Shown piece by piece: positions 44,863-54,742 of a stretch of 64,000 bases of DNA. The translations under genes were made by a program, and so were the position numbers. A model generated the notes under the pieces. The model did no database searches, was not told the DNA's origin, and saw only the letters and a list, made by a program, of their open reading frames with translations. The DNA lies in NCBI RefSeq assembly GCF_016598615.1, contig NZ_CP066831.1, positions 2,852,001 through 2,916,000 of the forward strand, written 5' to 3'. The stretch's first letter is position 1, and each line of letters starts with the position of its first letter. This DNA comes from Streptomyces liliifuscus (GTDB taxonomy: Bacteria > Actinomycetota > Actinomycetes > Streptomycetales > Streptomycetaceae).

Positions 44863-45743
44863 GTGCCGTACTCCAGACCAAGGCGCCCACGCTGGAGTTG
44901 GCGACCGGATACCGCCTCTCCGTGCGGCGGTTCGCGCGCAACAGGCTTGCGGTGGCAGGGCTGTTGGTGGTCGTCCTCTTCCTGCTGTTCTGTTTCGTGG
45001 GCCCGTTGGTGTACTCGACCGACCAGACCCACACCCACCTCACCCAGGTGAACCTCGCGCCGAGCGGCGCGCACTGGCTCGGCACCGACGCGGTCGGGCA
45101 CGACGAGCTGGGGCGGCTGATGTTCGGCGGGAAGGTGTCGCTGCTCGTCGGGCTCGCGGCCGGTCTCCTCGCGACGGTCATCGGGACGCTGTGGGGCGCG
45201 GTCGCCGGGTACGCGGGCGGCTGGGTCGACGCGGTCATGATGCGGGTCGTGGACGCCGGGATCGCCATCCCGGCGCTCTTCATCCTGCTCGTCGTCTCGG
45301 CGATCACGACCCCGGACTCGCTCGGGCTGATCCTCATCCTGGGATTCGTGTCCTGGCTCGTCCCGTCCCGGCTCGTACGGGCGGAGACGCTCACCCTGAA
45401 GAGCCGCGACTACGTGCTGACGCTCCGCGCGATCGGCGGGACGCACGGGCGGGCGATCTTCCGGCACATCCTGCCGAACTCGGTCTCGACGATCGTGGTC
45501 GCGGCGACGTTCCAGGTCGCCGACGCGATCCTGCTCGTCGCGTACGTCTCGTATCTCGGACTCGGTGTCCAGCCGCCGTCCACCGACTGGGGCGGAATGC
45601 TGTCGGCCGGGCTGACGGCCGCGTACTCCGGGCGCTGGTGGCTGATCGTGCCGCCGGGCCTCGCGATCATCCTCGTCGTGTGCGCGTTCAACGCGGTCGG
45701 GGACGGGCTGCGGGACGCGTTCGACGTGAAGGGGCGGGCATGA
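44859..45743 (+). CDS. ABC transporter permease, DppC/OppC type
   Basis: Membrane subunit of 294 residues with the OppC N-terminal pattern (RRFARNRLAVAGLLVVVLFL), HWLGTDAVGHDELGRLMFGG and the permease loop YVLTLRAIGGTHGRAIFRH. It overlaps the stop of the upstream permease and the start of the ATPase gene by four bases on each side, a sign of tight coupling. Confidence 0.95.
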   Translation: MSAVLQTKAPTLELATGYRLSVRRFARNRLAVAGLLVVVLFLLFCFVGPLVYSTDQTHTHLTQVNLAPSGAHWLGTDAVGHDELGRLMFGGKVSLLVGLAAGLLATVIGTLWGAVAGYAGGWVDAVMMRVVDAGIAIPALFILLVVSAITTPDSLGLILILGFVSWLVPSRLVRAETLTLKSRDYVLTLRAIGGTHGRAIFRHILPNSVSTIVVAATFQVADAILLVAYVSYLGLGVQPPSTDWGGMLSAGLTAAYSGRWWLIVPPGLAIILVVCAFNAVGDGLRDAFDVKGRA

Positions 45744-47745
45744 AGGGCATGAGGACAGGCGGCATCCTGGAGGTCGAGGACCTCGGGGTGACCTTCTCCA
45801 CGGAGACGGGTGACGTGCCCGCCGTACGCGGGGTGTCGCTGCACGTACGGCCCGGGGAGACGCTGGCGCTGGTCGGCGAGTCCGGGTCCGGGAAGTCGAC
45901 GGTCGCGCTCGCCGCGATGGGGCTGCTGCCGGGGAACGCGCGGGCGTCGGGCCGGGCCTCGGTCGACGGCACCGACGTCGTCGGCGCCGCCGAGACCGAC
46001 CTCGTGGGTTTGCGGGGGCGCACGGTCTCGATGGTGTTCCAGGAGCCCGCGACCGCCCTCGATCCGCTGACCCGGATCGGGGCACAGATCGCGGAGGTCG
46101 TACGCAACCACCGGCCGGTCTCCGCCCGCGAAGCCGCCGGAGAGGCGGTCGGGCTGCTGCGCCGGGTCGGAATCCCGGACCCGGAGAAGCGGGCGTCCGC
46201 GTACCCCTTCCAACTCTCCGGCGGACAGCGGCAACGCGTGGTCATCGCCATGGCGATCGCGAACTCCCCGAGCCTCCTCATCGCCGACGAGCCGACCACC
46301 GCGCTCGACGTCACGGTCCAGGCCGAGATCCTCGACCTGCTCCGAGGCCTCGCGACCGACTCCGACACCGGCGTCCTCCTCGTCACCCACAACATGGGCG
46401 TCGTCGCGGACTTCGCGGACCGAGTCGCGGTCATGCTGGACGGGGAGATCGTGGAAACGGGCCCGGTGGAGGAGGTGCTACTGCACCCGACACACGAGTA
46501 CACACAGCGCCTGCTGGCGGCGGTACCGCGGTTGACTGTGGCGGGGGTGGACCGCGCGACCGTTTCCGGGCCGCCGGGCGGCGGGACGGCGGGCAGCGGG
46601 ACGGCAAGCAGCGGGACGGCGGGCAGCGCTGTGCTCGGCGGCGAGGCCGAGGCGCCGCTCGCCGATGCCCGGGGCGACGGCTCGGTCGGCGACGGCGCGG
46701 CAGGCGCCAAAGCGGTCAGCGGCGGCGCGGTGTCCCGGTCCGCGCACGCTCAGCCCGTGGCTGCTCAGCCCGCAGTCCACCGACCCTCAGTCCCCCAGCT
46801 CACAGTCCGTCCACCCGCAGCCTCCCGGGCTGCAGTCACCCAGTCCGTGGCGCCCGCGTCCGCCCACCGCGCCCCAGAAACCGACGCCGGCCCCCACAGC
46901 CCCGCCGGAACCCCCGTCGTCGAACTCCGTGACGTCTCCGTCCGGTTCGGGCGGGGACGGCAGGCCGTGCAGGCGCTCCACGGCGTCTCGCTCAGCGTGC
47001 GGTCCGGGGAAACCCTGGGGCTCGTCGGGGAGTCGGGGTCCGGGAAGTCGACGGCGGCCCGGGTCGCGCTCGGGCTGGTGGCGCCCTCCGCCGGCTCGGT
47101 GTCACTGTTCGGTGCCGACCTCCGGCGGGCCAGGGGACGCGCGCGCCGGGCCCTGCTCTCCGGTGTCGGCGTGGTGTTGCAGGACCCGGTGGCCTCGCTG
47201 GACGCGCGGATGAGCGTGGCTGAGTGCGTAGCCGAACCGTTGCGGGTGCACCGCCGAGGCATGCCGGCGGCCGAGCGCCGGGAGCGGGTCGCGGAGGTCC
47301 TCGAACGCGTGCGGCTGCCCAGGGAGTTGGCGGGCCGCGGGCCGCGCGAGCTGTCCGGCGGGCAACGGCAGCGGGTGAGTCTCGCCCGGGCACTGGTGCT
47401 CGACCCCCGCCTGCTGGTCGCCGACGAACCGACGAGCGCGCTCGACGTCAGCGTGCAGCAGACCGTCCTCGACGTGATCGCCGAGCTCCAGGACGAGCTC
47501 GGTTTCGCCTGTCTCTTCGTCTCCCACGACCTCGCGGTCGTCCAGCAGTTCGCGCGGCGCGTCGTCGTCATGCGGGCGGGCCGGGTCGAGGAGGAGGGCG
47601 CCACCGCGACCACCCTCACCCACCCGGAGACGGACTACACCCGCCGGCTCATCGCCGCCGTGCCCGTACCCGACCCGGTGCTCCAACGTGTGCGCCGTAC
47701 CGAACGACAGGCCGCGCTCGCCGCCGCCGGAACGGAGGGCGGGGC

Positions 47746-47749
<4 letters not shown>
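45740..47749 (+). CDS. Fused dual-ATPase subunit (DppD-DppF type) of the ABC importer
   Basis: One 669-residue protein carries both ATPases that are separate DppD and DppF in many bacteria. First ATPase (about 5-265): Walker A GESGSGKST, signature LSGGQRQRVVIAMAI, Walker B LLIADEPTTALD, and peptide-importer tail HPTHEYTQRLLAAVP. Second (about 390-650): GESGSGKST, LSGGQRQRVSLARAL, LLVADEPTSALD and HPETDYTRRLIAAVP. The 120-residue linker is low-complexity (Gly/Thr/Ser repeats, then Ala/Pro/Gln) and at DNA level shows GCGGGACGGC repeats near 46571-46625. Fusion ensures equal amounts of both ATPases. Coupled to the permease before and ROK kinase after. Confidence 0.95.
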
Positions 47750-48861
<1,112 letters not shown>

Positions 48862-49057
48862 CCGCTTCTCACTCCACCTCAAGATCAAAAAAGACAACTC
48901 CGGCCATCTGGGCGCTCACTTGACTACCAGGCGTCACACACGATTGGCTCCGGCCAGCAAAAGTCCGACAGTCGGCACACATGATCCGCCGACGGTCACA
49001 CCGACTTCACGCTCCCCATCCGCTTGCCCGGCCGCACAGCGAGGTGCCATACCCCCC
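48862..49057 (+). promoter_or_regulatory. Intergenic region before the orphan binding protein
   Basis: About 195 bases with locally lower GC (AAGATCAAAAAAGACAAC near 48882). CTTGACTACC at 48919 could supply a -35 box. It probably separates the importer operon from the next gene. No terminator hairpin is obvious. Confidence 0.35.
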
Positions 49058-50080
49058 ATGAACACGACTCCCTCAGGACCCGTCCCCGCAGGATCCGCAC
49101 GCGGCACCGCCCTGGCCGCCGCCGTCGCGGCCGTCTGTCTGCTCGCGTCCGGCTGTTCCGGTTCCGGAGGATCGGACACCGGCTCGGACGCCGACGCGGC
49201 GGGCAAGGCGAGCGCCGGCGGGATCAAGGTCGCCCTGATCACCCACGGCGCCCCCAACGACGCCTTCTGGGAGCTGGTGAAGAAGGGCGCGCAGGCGGCC
49301 GCCGCCAAGGACGGCATCGACCTGACGTACGAGAGCAACCCCGACGCCAAGGGCCAGGCCGACCTGGTGCGGGACGCGATCGCCGACCGGGTCGACGGCA
49401 TAGCCCTGACCCTGGCCAAGCCGGAGGCCATGAGGAGCGCGGTCGCCGCCGCCAGGGCGGCGGGCATCCCGGTGGTCGGCCTCAACTCCGGTATCGACTC
49501 CTGGAAGTCCGGCGGCCTGTTGCAGTACTTCGGCCAGGACGAGAGCGTCGCGGGCCAGGCGGTCGGCGACAAACTCGACGCCCTGCGCGCCAAACACGCC
49601 CTGTGCGTCATCCACGAACGGGGCAACGTCGCCGTGGAGGCCCGCTGCGCCGGGGTGAAGAAGACGTTCGCGGGCCGGACCGAGATGCACTACGTGGACG
49701 GCACCGACATGGACGCGGTGACCGACTCCGTCGCGGCCGCCCTGCGACAGGACCGGACCATCGACGAAGTCGTCATGAACGGCGCGGAGTTCGCGCTCGC
49801 GGCGGTGAAGTCGGTGAAGGAGGCGGGCAGCAAGGCCGAGGTCGCCACCTTCGACCTCAACAAGGACCTGGTGAAGGCCGTGCAGAGCGGGGACGTTCAG
49901 TTCGCCGTGGACCAACAGCCCTATCTGCAGGGCTACCTGGCCGTGGACTCGTTCTGGCTCTACAAGACCAACGGCAACGTCAGCGGCGGCGGAGAGGAGC
50001 CCGTGCTCACCGGACCGGCCTTCGTCACCAAGCAGAACGTCGCCACGGTCTCGAAGTTCGCGGCCAACGGAACGCGGTGA
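49058..50080 (+). CDS. Sugar-type ABC substrate-binding lipoprotein (periplasmic-binding-protein-like, ribose type), orphan
   Basis: Lipid-anchored binding protein of 340 residues with lipobox LLASGCSG near residue 28, then the type I fold: IKVALITHGAPNDAFWELVKKGAQ, LVRDAIADRVDGIALTLAKPEAM and GIPVVGLNSGID. The late FAVDQQPYLQGYLAVD segment is typical of ribose/xylose-type binding proteins. No permease or ATPase of the matching type follows; the next genes form a conservon. It may work with a transporter encoded elsewhere or as a sensor component. Start ATG 49058 is chosen as the first Met before the signal peptide; GAGGTG lies 12 bases upstream, longer than usual. Confidence 0.9.
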   Translation: MNTTPSGPVPAGSARGTALAAAVAAVCLLASGCSGSGGSDTGSDADAAGKASAGGIKVALITHGAPNDAFWELVKKGAQAAAAKDGIDLTYESNPDAKGQADLVRDAIADRVDGIALTLAKPEAMRSAVAAARAAGIPVVGLNSGIDSWKSGGLLQYFGQDESVAGQAVGDKLDALRAKHALCVIHERGNVAVEARCAGVKKTFAGRTEMHYVDGTDMDAVTDSVAAALRQDRTIDEVVMNGAEFALAAVKSVKEAGSKAEVATFDLNKDLVKAVQSGDVQFAVDQQPYLQGYLAVDSFWLYKTNGNVSGGGEEPVLTGPAFVTKQNVATVSKFAANGTR

Positions 50081-50098
50081 CACGCCCCGCGCCAGACC

Positions 50099-50118
50099 GG
50101 CCGGTCGGCCGACCGGCC
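50099..50118. terminator. Perfect 20-base palindrome after the binding-protein gene
   Basis: GGCCGGTCGGCCGACCGGCC is a full palindrome 18 bases after the stop codon and is a probable terminator stem. Confidence 0.65.
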
Positions 50119-50381
50119 CGACGACAGCGCCGGACCGCCGTGCCGAACCGGCCGAACCGCCGTGCGGGACTGGCCGATCCGGTGCCGTCAGGTAACAGCG
50201 TCGCCAAGGTTTGGGGTACTCACCGTGCGTACGGTCACTTGTACGGATAGCATCCTCCGCACCCCCTGTGCTCTTTCGGACACGCGGTCACCCGCCGCCC
50301 TCGTCCCGTCTCTCACCCCTGCTGACCACCCGACTTCCGTCAAGCCCTCTTCCGCTCACCGCTGATCGCCCTAGGACGACG
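50119..50381 (+). promoter_or_regulatory. Promoter region of the conservon
   Basis: About 260 bases with no gene. TTGTACGGATAGCATCC near 50236 looks like a possible promoter (TTGTAC and TAGCAT do not have ideal spacing). AGGA five bases before the ATG at 50382 is the ribosome site. Confidence 0.35.
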
Positions 50382-52862
50382 ATGTCTCCACGGACAGGCT
50401 CCCGCCGCCGTCTCGGCTCCATACGTCTCTCACTGATCCTGCTGGCTCTGGTGCCCAGCGTCACCCTCGCCGCCATGTGGGGCGTGACGACGATCCAGAT
50501 GTTCTCGGAGGGTCTGCGGCTGCGGGACCAGACGGAGCTCAGCAAGTCGACCGGGGCCATGGGCACCGACGCGACGCTCGCGTTGCAGCGGGAGCGCAGC
50601 CTGTCGGCGGTGCTGCTGGCCTCGCCCGGCAGTTCCCGTACCGCCCTGGACGAGCAGCGGGCGCGTACCGACAAGGCGGTCGCGACCCTCGTCAGCCAGT
50701 CCGACGCCATCCAGCGGGCCCCCGAGCGGATCAGCGACCGGATGTACTCGGTCATCGCGTCGGTCGGCAGCCTGGAGTACTACCGGGGTCAGGTGGACAA
50801 CCCCACCGACATCACTCCCGAGCAGGCGCTGGACCAGTACACCTCGATCATCGACGACCAGATCCACGCCTTCCAGGAGCTCTCCCAGGTCGACGACGGC
50901 GAACTCACCTCGCAGGCAGGCCCGCTCGTCGCCCTGGAGCACTCGGCCGAGCTGGTCTCCCAGGAGGACGCCCAGCTGCACCTGGCCTGGCCGTCCGGGA
51001 AGCTCGACGAGAACGCGTGGAACCACTACGTCCAGCTGGTCAACACGAAGCGCTGGCTCGTCGAGGACCAGTTGGTGCCCTCGCTGCGCGGCTCGGTGAA
51101 GGCGCAGACCGAGCGGATCCTGCAGGGTCCGGAGTGGAAGGCGCTGGAAGGCGTCGAGGACCAGGTGGTCGCGGCCCGCGCGAAGGGCCTCACCGACGGC
51201 CGGAAGATCACCCTGCCGGACGCGCAGAAGCGGTGGAGTCCCGCGTTCGACAAACTCGGGGACCAGTACACCGCCCTGATCCGCCAGGAAACGACGGCAC
51301 TGCTCGAACGCAGTGACGACAGGGCGGAAGACCTGCTGATCAAGGCGGCCGCGCTGAGCACCGGCGGCTTCGTCGCCCTGTTGGTGTGCGTCCTGATGTC
51401 CTGGCGGATCACCCGCTCCCTCTCCCGGCGGCTGCGCGGACTGCGTATCGCCACCCTCAGCCTGGCCGAGGAGCGGCTGCCCGACGTGGTGGCACGGCTC
51501 AACCGCGGCGAGAAGGTCGACGTGGAGTCGGCCACGCCCCCGCTGGACTACGGCCGGGACGAACTCGGGCAGGTGGCCCAGGCGTTCAACACCGCGCAGC
51601 GCACGGCGGTCCACACGGCGGTGGAACTCGCCGACACCAGGCGCGGATTCCAGAAGGTCATCCTGGGCATCGCCCGGCAGAGCCAGAACCTGGTCAACCT
51701 CCAGCTCACCAAGCTGGACGCGCTGGAGCGCCAGCACCAGGACCCGGACATCCTCAAGGGCCTGTACGAACTGGACTCCACCGCGAGCCAGTTGCGCCGC
51801 TACGAGGAGAACCTCGTCATCATCAGCGGCGAGCAGCCGCGCCGCAGCTGGACCGAGCCGGTCGCGCTGATCGACATCCTGCGCAGCGCCGTCGGTGAGG
51901 TCGCCGAGTACCAGCGGGTGGAGGTGAACACCGACGAGGAGGTGTTCCTGACCCCGCCGGCGGTGGCCGACGTCATCCACCTGCTGGCCGAACTCATCGA
52001 CAACGCGACCGCGTACTCCCCCTCGCCCAGCCCGGTCGGGGTGCGGGCCGGGATGGTCGCCAAGGGGCTGGCCGTCGAGATCGAGGACCGCGGTCTCGGC
52101 ATGTCCGACGAGGACTACGCGTCGTTCAACGGCCAGTTGGCGGTGCCCCCGCAGTTCGACGTGGTGGCGCTCGCCGACGACCTGCGGCTCGGCATGTTCG
52201 TGATCGCCCGGCTCGCCACCCGGCACGGCATCGCCGTCACCCTGCGGTCCTCGCCGTACGGGGGCACCACCGCGATCGTGCTGATCCCGCACGAGATCGT
52301 GGTGCGCGAGCCCCTCGAATCCCCCGCCGCGGACGTGGAGAACGCCGGCGGACCCCTGTCGGCCACCCGGGAGCAGGGCGGGGAACCGGCCGGTGAGCCG
52401 GTCGCGGAGCCGGTGGGCGTCGCCGCCACCGCCGCAGCCGCGAAGAGTTCGGCGGACCGGATCCAGGGCGCGGACCGGCAGACCCACGAGCGCTCGCGGG
52501 AGGCGCAGCCCGTCGCCCGGGCGCGGACGCCTCAGACGGCCGGGACACGGGTCGCCGCCGGTGCGTCCCGCTCCGGCCCGGCCGCGGGCGGGCACGGCGG
52601 TATCGCTCCGCTGCCGCGCCGGGTTCCGCAGACCAGCCTGGCCGCCGAGCTGCGGGAGGACGCGCCGCCCGTCGCGTCCGCCGAGGCCGACGACTCCTTC
52701 GCGGACTTCACCGCGGAGCGGGCGGCCTCCTCCCTCTCGGGTTTCCAGCGCGGAACGCTCCAGGCGCGTGACAACGACACGGATACGGCGTACGACCAAG
52801 GGGAAGAAACCGCACCCGAAGGCGCATCCGTCACCTCGACTCCGCCCGCAGACCGCTCATGA
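50382..52862 (+). CDS. cvnA: Conservon sensor kinase-like protein CvnA
   Basis: Membrane protein of 826 residues, first gene of a conservon. One membrane helix near 15-36 and a second near 325-347 enclose a large external nitrate-sensor-like (NIT) domain. A HAMP-like segment and helices follow, then a GHKL ATPase domain (ELIDNATAYSPSPSPVGV, IEDRGLGMSDED, LGMFVIARLATRHG). No clear phospho-acceptor His motif of HisKA type is seen, as usual for CvnA. The C-terminal 200 residues are Ala/Pro/Glu-rich and disordered. Conservons relay a membrane signal through a small GTPase in a G-protein-like way. It overlaps or abuts cvnB. Confidence 0.95.
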   Translation: MSPRTGSRRRLGSIRLSLILLALVPSVTLAAMWGVTTIQMFSEGLRLRDQTELSKSTGAMGTDATLALQRERSLSAVLLASPGSSRTALDEQRARTDKAVATLVSQSDAIQRAPERISDRMYSVIASVGSLEYYRGQVDNPTDITPEQALDQYTSIIDDQIHAFQELSQVDDGELTSQAGPLVALEHSAELVSQEDAQLHLAWPSGKLDENAWNHYVQLVNTKRWLVEDQLVPSLRGSVKAQTERILQGPEWKALEGVEDQVVAARAKGLTDGRKITLPDAQKRWSPAFDKLGDQYTALIRQETTALLERSDDRAEDLLIKAAALSTGGFVALLVCVLMSWRITRSLSRRLRGLRIATLSLAEERLPDVVARLNRGEKVDVESATPPLDYGRDELGQVAQAFNTAQRTAVHTAVELADTRRGFQKVILGIARQSQNLVNLQLTKLDALERQHQDPDILKGLYELDSTASQLRRYEENLVIISGEQPRRSWTEPVALIDILRSAVGEVAEYQRVEVNTDEEVFLTPPAVADVIHLLAELIDNATAYSPSPSPVGVRAGMVAKGLAVEIEDRGLGMSDEDYASFNGQLAVPPQFDVVALADDLRLGMFVIARLATRHGIAVTLRSSPYGGTTAIVLIPHEIVVREPLESPAADVENAGGPLSATREQGGEPAGEPVAEPVGVAATAAAAKSSADRIQGADRQTHERSREAQPVARARTPQTAGTRVAAGASRSGPAAGGHGGIAPLPRRVPQTSLAAELREDAPPVASAEADDSFADFTAERAASSLSGFQRGTLQARDNDTDTAYDQGEETAPEGASVTSTPPADRS

Positions 52863-52873
52863 AGGACAGAGAA

Positions 52874-53302
52874 ATGACACGCCCCATCCCCGCCACGCAC
52901 AGCCAGCTCGACCAGCTGCTCACCGGACTGGTGGACCGGGTCGCCGAGGTGAACCACGCCGTCGTGCTCTCCGAGGACGGACTGGTCGTCAGCAGGTCCA
53001 CGGGGTTCCTACGTGATGACGCCGAGCGTCTTGCGGCGACCGCGTCCGGTCTGATGAGCCTCAGCAAGGGCGTCAGCATGGACTTCCGCGGCGGCCCCGT
53101 GCGGCAGGCGCTCATCGAGATGGCCAACAGTTATCTGATACTCAGCACGGCCGGGCCAGGCGCCCATCTGGCCGTGCTCACCAGCCAGGGTGCGGACGTC
53201 GGAGTGGTCGCGTACCAGATGAACATGCTGGTGAAGAAGATCGGCGAACACCTCAGCGCGGCACCGCGGGCGGGCGTCGCCGTCACCGACAACGGCGAGT
53301 GA
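52874..53302 (+). CDS. cvnB: Roadblock/LC7 protein CvnB
   Basis: Roadblock/LC7-domain protein of 142 residues (MTRPIPATHSQLDQLLTGLV, then HAVVLSEDGLVVSRS and MDFRGGPVRQALIEM). It is thought to act as the GTPase-activating or adaptor partner of CvnD. The ATG at 52874 has AAGGAC seven bases upstream and gives the usual family start; an ATG at 52859 overlapping the cvnA stop (ATGA) is also in frame. Confidence 0.95.
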   Translation: MTRPIPATHSQLDQLLTGLVDRVAEVNHAVVLSEDGLVVSRSTGFLRDDAERLAATASGLMSLSKGVSMDFRGGPVRQALIEMANSYLILSTAGPGAHLAVLTSQGADVGVVAYQMNMLVKKIGEHLSAAPRAGVAVTDNGE

Positions 53303-53303
53303 G

Positions 53304-53660
53304 GTGAACGGAGGCGACGCGGGCGGCCGTCTGGTGCGGCCGTTCACGCTGACCGGCGGCCGCACCCGGCCCAGCCGCACCGACTTCACCCTCATCACGT
53401 CGGTCACCACGGTTGACCCGCCGCCCGACCGGGCCGCGCGGCCGCAGCCCGAGCACGCGCGGATCCTGCGGCTGTGTACGAAGCCGGTCGTGGTCGCGGA
53501 GCTCGCGGCCCAGCTCGACCTGCCGGTCAGCGTGGTCTGCATCATGCTCTGCGACCTGCTGGAGGCGGGCCGGATCGTCGCCCACGCCCCACGCCAGATC
53601 TCCCGAACCTCGGACATGGACCTGCTGCAGAAAGTGAGGGACGGCCTTGGCCGGCTCTGA
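53304..53660 (+). CDS. cvnC: DUF742 protein CvnC
   Basis: Protein of 118 residues with the DUF742 pattern: RLVRPFTLTGGRTRPSR, DFTLITSVTT and HARILRLCTKPVVVAELAAQ followed by a helix-turn-helix-like C-terminal part (LPVSVVCIMLCDLLEAGRI). The GTG at 53304 starts one base after the cvnB stop, and its 3' end overlaps cvnD by 14 bases. Confidence 0.95.
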   Translation: MNGGDAGGRLVRPFTLTGGRTRPSRTDFTLITSVTTVDPPPDRAARPQPEHARILRLCTKPVVVAELAAQLDLPVSVVCIMLCDLLEAGRIVAHAPRQISRTSDMDLLQKVRDGLGRL

Positions 53661-54261
53661 CCCCGTCATCCAGGGGACCTCAGCACCCGACACGGTCAAG
53701 ATCCTGATCGCCGGGGGATTCGGCGTCGGCAAGACCACCATGGTCGGCGCGGTCAGCGAGATCGTGCCGCTGCGCACCGAGGAACCGCTGACCTCGGCCG
53801 GCCTGGGCGTCGACGACCTCAACGGCATCCCGGAGAAGCACGCCACGACCGTGGCCCTGGACTTCGGCCGGATCACGCTCAGCCAGGAACTCGTGCTGTA
53901 TCTCTTCGGCACGCCGGGGCAGCAGCGGTTCTGGTTCATGTGGAACGACCTGGCCATCGGTGCCCTGGGCGCCGTCGTCCTCGTCGACGTCCGCCGCCCG
54001 GAGTCCAGCTTCGCCGCCATCGACTTCTTCGAGCGGCGCGACATCCCGTTCGTCGTCGGCGTCAACGGCTTCCACGGCGAACACCCGTACGCCGCGGAGG
54101 AGATCCGGGACGCCCTGGCCCTGCCCGAGCACACCCACGTCCTCCTCTGCGACGCCCGGGACCGGGAGTCGTGCCGGGACGTACTGATCGCGCTGATAGA
54201 CCAGTTGATAGCCACGTCGGCCCAGAACAACGGCAGCGGACGGCCGAGCGGGCGAGTGTGA
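53647..54261 (+). CDS. cvnD: Small Ras-like GTPase CvnD
   Basis: GTP-binding protein of 204 residues. The P-loop is GGFGVGKTT (about 24-32), switch II is LFGTPGQQRFWFMW, and the base-recognition motif is VGVNGFHG in place of NKxD, as in other CvnD/MglA-like proteins. It starts with TTG at 53647 inside the cvnC gene, giving translational coupling. No conservon P450 (cvnE) follows. Confidence 0.95.
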   Translation: MAGSDPVIQGTSAPDTVKILIAGGFGVGKTTMVGAVSEIVPLRTEEPLTSAGLGVDDLNGIPEKHATTVALDFGRITLSQELVLYLFGTPGQQRFWFMWNDLAIGALGAVVLVDVRRPESSFAAIDFFERRDIPFVVGVNGFHGEHPYAAEEIRDALALPEHTHVLLCDARDRESCRDVLIALIDQLIATSAQNNGSGRPSGRV

Positions 54262-54742
54262 GCATCGTAGGAGGGACCGGCGGGGCCTGACTTGGCTCGG
54301 CTGACTTGGCCTGGCTCGACTGGCTGACTTGGCCTGGCCTGGCTGGCTTGGCTCGGCCAGCTGACTCAGCCTGGCTCGGCTCGGCTCGGCTTGGCTCGGC
54401 TTGGCCAACTCGGCTGATTTTGCTTGGCCAGTTGGCCCGGCTCGGCTGGCTCGGCTGATTTGGCCTGGCCAGCTGGAGGGAGCTGCGTTGTGCTGGGGCG
54501 GCGCCGGGGGCTCGGTGCCGCCCCGCCCGCGACGAGCGTGCTCAGGTCGTCCCCCGCACACTCCGCGAAGGCCCGCACTCCGTGCGGGGCGGCCGCGTCG
54601 CCCGCCCGCCCGCGCTCCTTCGGCTCCCGGACACCATGACGTCACACCGAGCGGGCACGTTTCGGTCGTCCCCTCCTGCCTCGCCTTGTATCCGTCCGCC
54701 CCGCTCCCCGCGCGGGCGTGACGCGGAAGGACGACGTGCGCC
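54262..54742. other. Long gene-free stretch after the conservon
   Basis: About 480 bases. The first part is the pentamer field (54286-54475). The rest is GC-rich with TCCGTGCGGGGCGGCCGC-type inverted segments and must include the promoter of the UPF0104 gene. A minus-strand open frame at 54366-54578 is not supported as a gene. Confidence 0.5.
54286..54475 (+). repeat. Degenerate pentanucleotide repeat field, (CTNGG)n
   Basis: About 190 bases made almost only of CTTGG, CTCGG, CCTGG and CTGG units, with CTGA interruptions. The run at 54372-54403 (GGCTCGGCTCGGCTCGGCTT and on) is near-perfect. The top strand is nearly free of A. GGCCAACT (54403-54410) and AGTTGGCC (54430-54437) can pair around a loop that contains TTTT. 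The 5-base period rules out a coding function. Confidence 0.95.

Noticed and set aside
54286..54475. CRISPR-like array
   Set aside because: Units are 4-5 bases without constant-length spacers; it is a simple-sequence repeat.
54366..54578. Minus-strand frame including the pentamer field
   Set aside because: Most of its length is the 5-base repeat, which cannot be a conserved coding sequence; no ribosome site or homology.
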